Below are positions 1-8,587 of a stretch of 64,000 nt of DNA, piece after piece. The notes below the pieces were generated by a model, which had not been told where the DNA came from, made no database searches, and saw only the letters and a program-made list of their open reading frames with translations. The first letter of the stretch is position 1. Each line of letters starts with the position of its first letter. This DNA is from Anaerorhabdus furcosa (GTDB taxonomy: Bacteria; Bacillota_I; Bacilli_A; Erysipelotrichales; Erysipelotrichaceae). The position numbers were made by a program, and so were the translations under genes. The DNA lies in the NCBI RefSeq assembly GCF_900167375.1, contig NZ_FUWY01000003.1, positions 62,001 to 126,000 on the forward strand, written 5' to 3'.

Positions 1-1763
1 GAGAGTGATTCATTACTATATCGATTACCTTCACAAACTTCACAGGTTGTAATTACTGGATCCATAAAGACAAGTTCAGTAACGATAACCCCTTTACCCT
101 TACAATTAGGACATGCACCTTTACTATTAAATGAGAATAATGATGGCTCTACATGATTTGCATCAGCAATAAGTTTTCTTATTTCATCAAAGAATCCAAG
201 ATAAGTCACTGGCATTGATCGATTTGTCGCGGTGATGGATGATTGATCAACAATAATAACTCGTTCTTCGTACTCTTTTGCAAACACATCTCGAAATAAA
301 CTTGATTTCCCAGATCCAGCCACACCCGTTACAACGCACAATACATTTTCAGGGACATCTACTGATACATTCTTTAGGTTGTGTACTGAAGCATTTCTGA
401 TGGGTAAATAATGAGTTGCACATCGTGGATTATTTTTGACTTCAATCTTTTCACACATTGCCATTCCCGTTAATGTATCCGTCTTTAACAAATCAGAATA
501 ACTTCCTTGATACAGAACTTCTCCACCATATTTACCTGCACGAGGCCCAACATCAATAATCTCATCTGCTATTGATATGACATCTTTATCATGTTCAACA
601 ACAAGCACTGTATTCCCTTTATCTCTTAAACTTTTAAGCAATTGTGTCATACGATATACATCTCGTGGGTGCATCCCTGTACTTGGTTCATCAAAAATAT
701 AGATAAGCCCTGTTAATGAACTTCCCATATATCGTACTAGTTTTAATCGTTGGGCTTCTCCTCCAGAAAGTGTTACCGATTCTCTATTCATACTCAAATA
801 AGGTAATCCAATATCAATCATTCTAGTTAGTGATGAAACTAAAGTCTCAACAATACTCACCCCTCGAGGATCCTTTACTTCCTTTAGTACATCTCTAAGT
901 TGAGTAAACTCCATCTCACACATTTCATCAATACTATACCCATTAATCTTACATGACCGTACTTGCGTATTGAGTCTTTTTCCATGACAATCATCACACT
1001 CATGCTCAATAACCAGTTTCTTTAATCTTGCGATTGTTTGATCACTCGAATTTGATAAGTCTCTTTTTATTAGAAGTCGTTCCATATAGTTATAAATGCC
1101 TTCCATCTTTTTATGAACTTGGGAACCACCTTTTTCATAAGCACCATAAAGCATCAAATTCTTTTCTTCTTTTGTATAATTTTTCCATTTTTTATCTAAA
1201 TCAAATAATCCTGTCGATGTAATCTGTTTCCAATACCAGTTATCAACGTGATGAGCAGGAATATCCAACATATCTTCATTAAGACTTTTATCCTCATCAA
1301 TAACTTGTTTCATATCCACATCCACAACTTTTCCAATCCCAAAGCACGTTGGACACATTCCACTTGGGTCATTAAATGAAAAATAAGATGCCGTTCCAAC
1401 ATAAGGAGTTCCAATACGTGAATACAATAATCGCAGTGCAGAGTACATATCACTGATTGTCCCTACAGTTGAACGTGCATTACCACCTAGTCGTGATTGA
1501 TCAATGATGACAGAGGCTGTTAAGTTATCAATGTAGTCAACTCTTGGTTTTACATACTTAGGTAATCTTCCTCTTATAAAAGCGGAGTATGTTTCATTCA
1601 TCTGTCTTTGACTCTCTGCTGCAATGGTATCAAAGACAATACTTGATTTACCTGATCCAGATACTCCCGTAAATACGACTATTTTCTCTTTGGGAATCGC
1701 TAGTGATACATTCTTTAAATTGTTTTGTGTTAAGCCTTTGATGATAATCTTGTTATGTTCCAT
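1..1763 (-). CDS. UvrA-like ABC ATPase (excinuclease subunit A family), 3' end outside window
   Basis: The minus-strand frame is open from the ATG at 1763 to the window edge (587 codons), so the C-terminus is missing. A first Walker A (GVSGSGKSS) lies near residue 35, an ABC signature (LSGGEAQRLK) near 330, Walker B (DEPSTGMHP) near 357 and a second Walker A (GVAGSGKSS) near 480. CxxC zinc pairs are visible (CPTC, CDDC, CPNC, CEVC). The spacing between the modules is short compared with housekeeping UvrA (about 940 residues), which fits the compact UvrA-like proteins of about 750-850 residues often linked to drug tolerance. The start is supported by GGAGGA 7 bases upstream. DNA-damage or drug-adduct recognition is inferred from the family. 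A MerR-type promoter precedes it. Confidence 0.9.
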   Translation of the reverse strand, partial: MEHNKIIIKGLTQNNLKNVSLAIPKEKIVVFTGVSGSGKSSIVFDTIAAESQRQMNETYSAFIRGRLPKYVKPRVDYIDNLTASVIIDQSRLGGNARSTVGTISDMYSALRLLYSRIGTPYVGTASYFSFNDPSGMCPTCFGIGKVVDVDMKQVIDEDKSLNEDMLDIPAHHVDNWYWKQITSTGLFDLDKKWKNYTKEEKNLMLYGAYEKGGSQVHKKMEGIYNYMERLLIKRDLSNSSDQTIARLKKLVIEHECDDCHGKRLNTQVRSCKINGYSIDEMCEMEFTQLRDVLKEVKDPRGVSIVETLVSSLTRMIDIGLPYLSMNRESVTLSGGEAQRLKLVRYMGSSLTGLIYIFDEPSTGMHPRDVYRMTQLLKSLRDKGNTVLVVEHDKDVISIADEIIDVGPRAGKYGGEVLYQGSYSDLLKTDTLTGMAMCEKIEVKNNPRCATHYLPIRNASVHNLKNVSVDVPENVLCVVTGVAGSGKSSLFRDVFAKEYEERVIIVDQSSITATNRSMPVTYLGFFDEIRKLIADANHVEPSLFSFNSKGACPNCKGKGVIVTELVFMDPVITTCEVCEGNRYSNESL

Positions 1764-1791
1764 ACTTTTCTCCTCCATCATTTGTTCAATC

Positions 1792-1822
1792 ACTATACAC
1801 TCTACCACCGTGGAAGAGTCAA
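1792..1822 (-). promoter_or_regulatory. MerR-type promoter of the UvrA-like gene (19-bp spacer with dyad)
   Basis: On the minus strand a -35 TTGACT (1817-1822) and a -10 TATAGT (1792-1797) are separated by 19 bp. The spacer holds a dyad at 1799-1819 with arms ACTCTxCCAC and GTGGxAGAGT. An over-long spacer filled by a dyad is the classic architecture of MerR-family activated promoters, where the regulator untwists DNA to align the two elements. No merR gene is in the window. Confidence 0.75.
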
Positions 1823-1850
1823 CCACTATTTAATGACTTACCAGATAAAA

Positions 1851-1880
1851 ATAAGAAATGGATTTTCATCCATTTCTTAT
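1851..1880 (-). terminator. Intrinsic terminator of the PTS operon
   Basis: A perfect 13-bp stem (1851-1863 with 1868-1880) and a 4-base loop overlap the last codons of the ChbG-like gene. In the minus-strand reading it is followed by a T-rich run (TATTTTTAT). Confidence 0.8.
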
Positions 1881-2671
1881 AAATCTTCATATGTTATCAA
1901 TTCAACATTATTATTTGTAATAAATTCTTTGATTTTTCTTGATGTTGCTGCTGCTAAATCCTTCATGCGAATTGCAGTATATGTAGACAATGGAAATAAC
2001 TCTTCTTCCAAATATCCACAATGACAAATATAGGATACTTTGTCATAGCTCAAATATTTTTGCAATGCATTTATTAATTTTGATTCAACATCAGTAGCCA
2101 TTTGAGCTTCAAAGGAAAAAGGTTTTGGATTCCAATCAACCGCAACTCTTTGTGCACCTGATTCTTGAGTTACTTTATAAGATAATCTTAAATCATATTT
2201 TTTTGCTACTTCTTCCATTGCTCTTTTAGTATTTGGAGTAGAAAGCGAGTGCCCATGAAAATAACCTGGTTTTCTACCCATTAGTTCTATAAACTTTAAT
2301 ACTTGATTTTCAATTTCAATTAGTACTTCTTCATAAACATATGGATCAGATTCAAAATATAAAATATTTCCTTCTTTCTTAATCAACTTTCCTTCATTCA
2401 TTCTTCTTACAGAACTAATGAAATTACCCTCTTCATCGACTAATGATGGAATAATATTTGGATCACTTATGGGTTTTCCTGCAACAAGATTAATATCTTG
2501 TCCAACGCAAATTCCTTTTAACCCTTTTATTTCATTGGCAGCATTCTCACTTGAAGGCATATTTACAAATAACCCTGTATTTCTAACTACACCTTGATTA
2601 ATTGCCTTTAATATTCCATAAGTTATTGAATCTGTAAATCCATAGTCATCTGACTGAAATAATAATTTCAT
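1877..2671 (-). CDS. ChbG/YdjC-family carbohydrate deacetylase
   Basis: A 264-residue cytosolic protein of the YdjC/ChbG (HpnK) family, which removes acetyl groups from N-acetylated oligosaccharides such as chitobiose. The N-terminal DDYG (residues 8-11) and HGHS (139-142) are the family's catalytic and metal motifs. The family's GxHxNL motif reads GQDINL here: the usual metal-ligand His is Asp59, a CAT-to-GAT type change. Asp can bind metal, so loss of activity is not certain. It is the last gene of the PTS operon and overlaps the preceding stop by 4 bases. The operon context (PTS plus a NagA-like deacetylase) supports amino-sugar metabolism. Confidence 0.85.
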   Translation of the reverse strand: MKLLFQSDDYGFTDSITYGILKAINQGVVRNTGLFVNMPSSENAANEIKGLKGICVGQDINLVAGKPISDPNIIPSLVDEEGNFISSVRRMNEGKLIKKEGNILYFESDPYVYEEVLIEIENQVLKFIELMGRKPGYFHGHSLSTPNTKRAMEEVAKKYDLRLSYKVTQESGAQRVAVDWNPKPFSFEAQMATDVESKLINALQKYLSYDKVSYICHCGYLEEELFPLSTYTAIRMKDLAAATSRKIKEFITNNNVELITYEDL

Positions 2672-3582
2672 GCTTTATCCTCCAAGTAATTTACCAATAC
2701 ATCTTTGATCTTTTCCAAACGCTCAACATTCACATGATAATCTTCTTTTGTTCTTATGTTTTTAACCACAAACTGATTATCCCTTAAGCTTCCACTTCCT
2801 ACATATATTACATTTTTTGAACTATCTAGAATTGTATTGGTATCTGTATTTTCATAAATTCTTTCATAAATATCTAATTCTTTATTATTTTTGATTTTAT
2901 CCACATTTATTTTTTTCTTATGTACACATACCAGTTGCTCTCCATAAGCTAAACTATCAAGAATCATGACTTTTGCATCTTTCTTTATAAAATCATCAAT
3001 TTCTCTATAACCCTTAAACGAAGCTACTGCATTATCCACAAGTATAAACGCGGTGTTTGTTTCATATTTAAGTTTTGCTAATTCAATGAGCAAAGCTACA
3101 CTTGCACTATTCCGATTCATATTTATTTTATTTGCATTACCATACAAAATTTTCGCTGCCATCAATAACATTACTATTGTTATAAAACCTAAGTATAAAA
3201 TTTGTAATTGCGATAAATTCTTAAATATAAATGCATATACAAGAAATGGAATTGAAAGTAATAGAGATAATGACAATTGAGAAATCAGTATTTTTTTCTC
3301 ACTCTTAATATTTTTATTAATATGAAACGGATAATAATCAACATTAAAAAAATACGCTTTTGATGGTGTATCATATGCTGCAATTACAACTTTATCCGCA
3401 TTAGAAATATCACCTACAATACAATGAATCCCTTTACTTAAGATATCCTTTTTTTTCTTAATTTCTAAGGGTTTATCATATGCTTTTAATTCTTCTACTA
3501 CCTCACTTAAAAACACATTCTTTTGTCTTCTTGAGTATCGCTTCGATAGAATTACCCCGTATTTCATTAATGTATCTTTCAT
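2668..3582 (-). CDS. Membrane protein of unknown function, faintly M28-peptidase-like
   Basis: A 304-residue protein with a soluble N-terminal part, two hydrophobic membrane segments at about residues 98-118 and 124-146, and a soluble C-terminal part. Two stretches recall M28 aminopeptidases: VVIAAYDTPS and NRNSASVALLIELAKL (compare the family's GAHxDS and NASGVAALLELA). The His/Asp/Glu zinc ligands are not evident, so if related it may be inactive. It lies inside the PTS operon between the IIB gene and the ChbG-like gene and overlaps the latter by 4 bases, so it is probably co-translated with the sugar pathway. I do not recognise a specific function. Confidence 0.6.
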   Translation of the reverse strand: MKDTLMKYGVILSKRYSRRQKNVFLSEVVEELKAYDKPLEIKKKKDILSKGIHCIVGDISNADKVVIAAYDTPSKAYFFNVDYYPFHINKNIKSEKKILISQLSLSLLLSIPFLVYAFIFKNLSQLQILYLGFITIVMLLMAAKILYGNANKINMNRNSASVALLIELAKLKYETNTAFILVDNAVASFKGYREIDDFIKKDAKVMILDSLAYGEQLVCVHKKKINVDKIKNNKELDIYERIYENTDTNTILDSSKNVIYVGSGSLRDNQFVVKNIRTKEDYHVNVERLEKIKDVLVNYLEDKA

Positions 3583-3596
3583 CGATATAACCCCAA

Positions 3597-4088
3597 TTAT
3601 TTGAATAACCCACCAACATCTTCTGCTGGTTCTTCAGGAGTTGTTTGATATACACACTTCACTCCTTTTTCGATAATTTTTTTAAATTGCTCAACTTCTT
3701 CATCATCACAATAAATATTGTTTCCATATGCTTTGCGTTTCATTCCCGGTTTTTCAGGAGCAACTCTTCCATAATTACCTACATTGATGTAAGTAATTCC
3801 TGAAATATTCTCTAGCACTGTTACTGCATCCTTAGGATTATTAACCAACAATAATATCTTCATTGATTCACATCTTGGATCTCTCAAAAGTAAAATTGCA
3901 TCATTAACACTTTTTATTGCAGTTTTAATTCCTGCGGGTGCTGCCATTTTTAATGTTTTTTGAATTAATACATTTGTAGAAGCATTATCATTTGCAACAA
4001 CAATGTGATCTACCCCTGTATGTTTTGACCACTTTATCGCGATTTGTCCATGTATCAATCTTTCATCTATTCTAAATAATGTAATCAT
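3597..4088 (-). CDS. PTS mannose/sorbose-family EIIB
   Basis: A 163-residue IIB component. The RLIHGQ motif holds the phosphorylated His (residue 13), which receives phosphate from IIA and passes it to the incoming sugar. An AGGAGG site precedes the ATG. It is separate from IIA (domains are split here, unlike fused ManX). It lies in the operon with IIA, IIC, IID and two deacetylases, which points to an N-acetylated hexosamine substrate; the exact sugar cannot be read from the sequence. Confidence 0.93.
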   Translation of the reverse strand: MITLFRIDERLIHGQIAIKWSKHTGVDHIVVANDNASTNVLIQKTLKMAAPAGIKTAIKSVNDAILLLRDPRCESMKILLLVNNPKDAVTVLENISGITYINVGNYGRVAPEKPGMKRKAYGNNIYCDDEEVEQFKKIIEKGVKCVYQTTPEEPAEDVGGLFK

Positions 4089-4096
4089 AATTCCTC

Positions 4097-4498
4097 CTAA
4101 AAGAATTCTTCCTCTTCTATTTCTTTGTCTACTACTCGCATTGTATATTTGTTTGCTTCAGCAATAATCTCATCTATTCTTATTGGCGAAATTTCCTCTG
4201 AAGTCGCTATTTCCAATAATATAGCTAAGTTGATGCCTGATATAAGGAAAGTATTTTTCTTGTTTATATATTTATAAAGTATTTGATTTACACTTCCCCC
4301 ATAAATATCCGACATCATTATTACTTGATCATCTTCATCAACTCCCTTGAAGAATTCATCAACTAATTCTTCAACATTTGAATTATCTAGATATGCATCT
4401 ATTGTGTGAATTTGATCCGTATTTCCTAACAAAATATTAGCTGAACTTTTCATTCCACTTGCTAATTTACCATGTGATGCAATAAGTATTTTTTTCAT
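4097..4498 (-). CDS. PTS mannose-family EIIA
   Basis: A 133-residue IIA domain. It starts ILIASHGKLASGM; His9 is the phosphorylation site that accepts phosphate from HPr. The DIYGGSVNQ segment is the conserved DxxGGSP-like loop of the family. It ends in an acidic tail. It sits 8 bases upstream of the IIB gene in the same operon, after the AbrB-type gene. Confidence 0.92.
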   Translation of the reverse strand: MKKILIASHGKLASGMKSSANILLGNTDQIHTIDAYLDNSNVEELVDEFFKGVDEDDQVIMMSDIYGGSVNQILYKYINKKNTFLISGINLAILLEIATSEEISPIRIDEIIAEANKYTMRVVDKEIEEEEFF

Positions 4499-4506
4499 AA
4501 TTTCTC

Positions 4507-5577
4507 CTAAATATAAGTCATAAATAATTGTATTAAAATCGGCATAATACCAATTGCATAAACTAATCTTGCTACTTGAATAATTGAAGTTTTTTTCATA
4601 TCTGCACCTAAGTCACCTGCAATCAGTGCCATATCACTTACTCCAGCTGGGCTTGATGCAAATAATGCCGATTTAAAATCTAAGTATTTTATCCTATTGC
4701 AGATTTTTCCATATAGATAATTAACCACTAAATAACTAAGTAGCAAGAAAACCGCTGGTAATATTAATTCCTTTAAACCTAAAATTGTATCTCTTGTAAC
4801 TGAGCATCCTACCAATGAACCAGCACATATTTGCGCAGCTATTCTTACTTTATTTGGCATGTATGTTTGTGTTGTTGTTGAATTAAATATCGCAACTAAT
4901 GTCATTGAACATACTAAGACGCCTGATGGAAAATTTGTTAAGAATCCAATTATTCCAGCTAATAAAGTAATTAATAACGTAAATACTAATTTTTCATTTT
5001 TTGATTTTATAAATTTTGCTAGAAATTGATTTAATCTACCATTAAGATTTACTTCTGAATCAGTACAGTTAACTGTATTAATTTTTTCATCATCTTTTCT
5101 TGTTATCCATTGAATCCATGATGGAAAAAACAACAAGGTACCAACTAATCTTACTAGTTGAAGTAAGGCAACTATAGATGCATCAGCATTCATATCTAAA
5201 CTAATAAGTGCCATATCTGTTACTCCACCCGAAACACAAGAAAGTAGGGCTGTTACTAAATCTACCTTACTTATCATTGCAATTCCAATGCCTACTACAA
5301 ATGTATTTACAGTTAACATTAATACCAACAAGATTATCGGCTTTATTAGTTTTTTAATTTGCATCAAATCTTCTTTATATACTTGTACCCCTATAAATGC
5401 ACCCGATATTGCTTGTGTAATCAGTTTTATTTCCACTGGTAAGTAGGCATTACCAATACATACATTGAATATTCCTACAGCAATCATACTTCCAACCATT
5501 CCAGGAGCAGGTGTTTTTAATTTCTTTGCAACGACATATCCAAAGTATCCTACAAGAATTGTTAAAAGTATCTCCAT
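4507..5577 (-). CDS. AbrB-family integral membrane protein (duplicated)
   Basis: A 356-residue, strongly hydrophobic protein with about ten membrane segments. Two halves repeat the same pattern: a GxMVGSM / GVLVCSM segment, then an AQxxxGxxxG segment, then DMALIxxDxxAD followed by QxxRL. This is the AbrB duplication family (E. coli YbgN type; not the Bacillus AbrB DNA-binding protein). The biochemical role is poorly known and transport is suspected. It is embedded between the NagA-like and IIA genes, so a link to the sugar or to a by-product such as acetate is an inference. Confidence 0.8.
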   Translation of the reverse strand: MEILLTILVGYFGYVVAKKLKTPAPGMVGSMIAVGIFNVCIGNAYLPVEIKLITQAISGAFIGVQVYKEDLMQIKKLIKPIILLVLMLTVNTFVVGIGIAMISKVDLVTALLSCVSGGVTDMALISLDMNADASIVALLQLVRLVGTLLFFPSWIQWITRKDDEKINTVNCTDSEVNLNGRLNQFLAKFIKSKNEKLVFTLLITLLAGIIGFLTNFPSGVLVCSMTLVAIFNSTTTQTYMPNKVRIAAQICAGSLVGCSVTRDTILGLKELILPAVFLLLSYLVVNYLYGKICNRIKYLDFKSALFASSPAGVSDMALIAGDLGADMKKTSIIQVARLVYAIGIMPILIQLFMTYI

Positions 5578-5593
5578 CTTTTAATTACCTTAA

Positions 5594-6784
5594 TTACAAT
5601 TCAGCTATTTTTTTCTTCATTGCTTCATGATTATAGAAATCTTCTTTTTTATTGATTGCAGAATCAAATCCGATTTTTCCTTGAATATATGTCCTTAATA
5701 CCTCATAGTCATGATTAATAATCACAATATCAGCTTCTTTTCCGATTGTTAGCGAACCTGTGTTTTGATTTATTCCCAAAAATTTAGCTGGATTTAATGA
5801 TGCCATTTTGACAATTTCTTCAAATGGAACTTTTACTATTTTTTCTAATTTTTCCATATTAGATAACACCCATTTCCCACTTCCACAAATTCTTCCATCT
5901 GAGTTTAAAATCAATCCCTTTTCATCTGAAAACATCTCGCGATCATATCGGATATATCTTCCCGTAGGTAATCCTGCCATGAAATTTGAATCTGATATCA
6001 AACAAAACTTATCATATGGTTGACACTTAAACATCAATTGCATCATTTCACTACATACATGATTCAAGTCTGCTATGAGCTCATATTGAATATTATTTTC
6101 TAATAACAATGCTCCTAAAGCTCCTACATCTCTGTGATGTATACCCTGCATTCCATTTCCTAAGTGTGTAGCAATATCTAACTTAACTTTTCTTTCAGCA
6201 TCATGAATTTGTTGTGATTTAGCTTTCGTATGACAACACGCTACTTTTATATTTTCACTATGTAAATATTTAATGACATCATATGCATTTTCAAGTTCTG
6301 GTGCTATCGCCATCATTTTCAAAGATCCGTTGGCTAACTCAACTAGACGCTTTGTTTCTTCTAAGCTAGGGGTTGGCCAAGTCATCCCAATTGTATTTTC
6401 TCCACCTCTTGCCCAAAAGGGTCCCTCACTATGGATTCCATGGATTCGTGCTCCTTCATAATCGCTTTGCATCACATCATGTATTGCCACAAATGCTTCT
6501 TCTTTAGCAGTTGGTAATACGCCTGTAACACCCACTGTAGCTAATGATTTACAAAATCCAATAATGTCTTCTTTGTTTGCAGGATCAGTCATTGACCACC
6601 CACCAAAGCCATGATTATGAATATCGATTATTCCTGGAATAACACGATATTTTGAATAATCAATTATTTCTCCTACAGGTACTTCTTCAGTAATATCTAT
6701 AATTTTATTATCTTCAAATATGATATACCCGTTTAAAACTCCACCTTCTGTGTATATTTCATTTGATTTAATTATTGTCCTCAT
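5594..6784 (-). CDS. NagA-like N-acetylhexosamine-6-phosphate deacetylase
   Basis: A 396-residue amidohydrolase. The metal and catalytic set is complete: DIHNHG (His56, His58), GIHSEGPF (Glu120), His185, THLGNGM (His207) and LISDSN (Asp265). The order and spacing match NagA/AgaA, which hydrolyse GlcNAc-6-P or GalNAc-6-P to the amine and acetate after PTS import. It sits between the IID and AbrB-type genes in the operon. Whether the substrate is the gluco or galacto epimer is unknown; the separate AgaS-like gene at 18693-19856 would favour galacto. Confidence 0.85.
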   Translation of the reverse strand: MRTIIKSNEIYTEGGVLNGYIIFEDNKIIDITEEVPVGEIIDYSKYRVIPGIIDIHNHGFGGWSMTDPANKEDIIGFCKSLATVGVTGVLPTAKEEAFVAIHDVMQSDYEGARIHGIHSEGPFWARGGENTIGMTWPTPSLEETKRLVELANGSLKMMAIAPELENAYDVIKYLHSENIKVACCHTKAKSQQIHDAERKVKLDIATHLGNGMQGIHHRDVGALGALLLENNIQYELIADLNHVCSEMMQLMFKCQPYDKFCLISDSNFMAGLPTGRYIRYDREMFSDEKGLILNSDGRICGSGKWVLSNMEKLEKIVKVPFEEIVKMASLNPAKFLGINQNTGSLTIGKEADIVIINHDYEVLRTYIQGKIGFDSAINKKEDFYNHEAMKKKIAEL

Positions 6785-6838
6785 AACGTTCCTTTCTATT
6801 AAGGTTAAAGAGGTCTTTTCAAACCTCTTTATTTAAAT

Positions 6839-7654
6839 TTAGAAAATTCCAAAGAATGCTAATGCAATTGTAATAATAAGTATTCCAAATACTAATGTAA
6901 TTGGTTTTACTCCTTTTTTAATTAATTTAACAAGTACAAAGATAAGTCCAATTGATAATATACCTGGCATAATAGAATTTACTACATCTAAAACAACTAC
7001 AGATGTTTCACCCACATTAATTGTCCATGCTAAGTTAACATTAACCATTGTAGCAACCATTGCACCTACCATTGTTAATCCAACAATTCCTGCTGCTTTA
7101 GTTAATGGTTCCATTAATCCAGATTCAAAAACGGAATCAATGAATGTTGTTCCAAATGTATATCCTGCTCTTAACAAATACCATCTAGCGATAATTTGTG
7201 AGAATCCGTAAATAAGAATAAACATAACCACACCAAGTATATTCCCTTGAGAACAAAAGCCTATACCTATACCTGCTGCTATAATACGCAAACAGTTAAA
7301 GAAGAATGCATCCCCAATTCCTGCAGTTGGTCCCATTAAAGCTGCCTTAATGCTTTCGATTGTATCATCATCAACTGAATTTTTTGTTTTCTTTTCTTTT
7401 TCAAGAGCGTATGTGATTCCTGCAATTAGCGCAAACATAACAGCATGTGTGTTGAAGAAACCATTATGTCTTTTTAAAGCTGCTTTACGTTCATCCTCAT
7501 TTGTATAAAGTTCCTCCAAAACTGGAGCCATAGTTAGTGCAAAAGCATTACCTTCCATTTTAACCATATTAAATCCTGCAAATACATATCCTGAATTCCA
7601 AAACATTTTTCTTAAAGTTTTTTTCTCTTGATTTGAGTATTCTATTTTAGCCAT
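6839..7654 (-). CDS. PTS mannose-family EIID
   Basis: A 271-residue membrane component of the mannose/sorbose PTS channel. The N-terminal part (MFWNSGYVFAGFNMVKMEG) and the GPTAGIGDAFF segment are family hallmarks. The C-terminus has several hydrophobic segments. Its start overlaps the IIC stop by one base, indicating coupled translation. Together with IIC it forms the sugar translocator. Confidence 0.94.
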   Translation of the reverse strand: MAKIEYSNQEKKTLRKMFWNSGYVFAGFNMVKMEGNAFALTMAPVLEELYTNEDERKAALKRHNGFFNTHAVMFALIAGITYALEKEKKTKNSVDDDTIESIKAALMGPTAGIGDAFFFNCLRIIAAGIGIGFCSQGNILGVVMFILIYGFSQIIARWYLLRAGYTFGTTFIDSVFESGLMEPLTKAAGIVGLTMVGAMVATMVNVNLAWTINVGETSVVVLDVVNSIMPGILSIGLIFVLVKLIKKGVKPITLVFGILIITIALAFFGIF

Positions 7655-8448
7655 TAAAAGAAATCCTCCGTTTCATTATCTGTAGATGCTAGTTTAGTTC
7701 CATTCTTTTTTAATTCTACAATTTGTTTTTGTGTTAAGAAGTACATCACTGCTACAGTAAACGCTAATATTGCGATTGCTAATGTTGGTAGTGCCATGTA
7801 TTTTGCTAACACAAACCCAGCAAAGAAAAATACTCCAATTTCTTTATTCCAAATCATTGATGTTAAAATTGCAAACCCAATCCCTGTCATCATTGCACTT
7901 GCGGCACCTAAACCTGACATAATCCATGCAGGTAGAGACGCTATGAACGCTTGTAATCCTTCAACTCCAAATGCAATTGCTAGAAATAGAATTACTGCTT
8001 GTGCCATACGATCTACAAAAAGACCAAAGAAAGTAAGCTGTATCTTCAAACTTTTTGCATTTCCAGTAGCACAAAGTCTTTCCCAATATGGTGCAAAAGA
8101 TGCAAGAAATGGTTTCATAATTTCATTTACAGATGCCATAATTGTACCAATTGGTATTGCAAGTGCTAATCCAGTTTCTACATCAGCTCCCACTAGAACA
8201 GTGAAGGCAACCGCAACAATACTACTTGCACATGCATCCGCAGGAATTGACCCTCCAATTGCAGATATTCCCATAAAAATTGCTTCCAACGATGCCCCCA
8301 TGATTATTCCGGTTTGTAAATCACCTAATAAAAATCCTGTAACTGTTGCAGTAACAATTGGTCTTGTACATGTTTGCCACGATAATAAACGGTCAATACC
8401 ATTCACCAATAGCCATGCTAATGCACAAAGTAAACCACTTTGTATCAT
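7654..8448 (-). CDS. PTS mannose/sorbose-family EIIC
   Basis: A 264-residue multi-pass protein and the first gene of the operon. It has the family features: about eight hydrophobic segments, an N-terminal region with SWQTCTRPIVTATVTG and GDLQTGIIMGASLEAIFMG, and an IPIGTI segment. An AAAGGGG site precedes the ATG. A 250-codon open frame on the opposite strand (7796-8548) is a shadow of this gene. Confidence 0.94.
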   Translation of the reverse strand: MIQSGLLCALAWLLVNGIDRLLSWQTCTRPIVTATVTGFLLGDLQTGIIMGASLEAIFMGISAIGGSIPADACASSIVAVAFTVLVGADVETGLALAIPIGTIMASVNEIMKPFLASFAPYWERLCATGNAKSLKIQLTFFGLFVDRMAQAVILFLAIAFGVEGLQAFIASLPAWIMSGLGAASAMMTGIGFAILTSMIWNKEIGVFFFAGFVLAKYMALPTLAIAILAFTVAVMYFLTQKQIVELKKNGTKLASTDNETEDFF

Positions 8449-8493
8449 AAATATAATTCCCCTTTCTGCGTTGTCACGCTTATCTATAGTTCG

Positions 8494-8499
8494 ATTATA
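8494..8499 (-). promoter_or_regulatory. -10 element of the PTS operon promoter
   Basis: A perfect TATAAT on the minus strand lies 45 bases upstream of the IIC start. No good -35 exists at 16-18 bp (nearest TAGTAG), which fits a promoter needing the PRD-type activator encoded just upstream. Confidence 0.5.
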
Positions 8500-8556
8500 T
8501 TTGTTTTATAAAATACTACTATTCTTAAATTTTCATGTTATAAAGTGAACAAATTA

Positions 8557-8582
8557 AAAGTGCACTTTCATAAGTGCACTTT
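8557..8582 (-). terminator. Terminator after the PRD regulator gene
   Basis: A perfect 11-bp stem (8557-8567 with 8572-8582) and a 4-base loop start 5 bases beyond the regulator stop codon. The T tract is short on the minus-strand side. It separates the regulator from the PTS operon, which then needs its own promoter. Confidence 0.7.
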
Positions 8583-8587
8583 GCTAA

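Noticed and set aside
4507-5577. AbrB name suggesting a DNA-binding transition-state regulator
   Set aside because: The protein is a duplicated integral membrane protein; only the family name is shared with the Bacillus regulator.
7796-8548. 250-codon open frame on the plus strand
   Set aside because: It is the antisense of the PTS IIC gene, with low-complexity composition caused by the hydrophobic codons of the real gene and no ribosome site.
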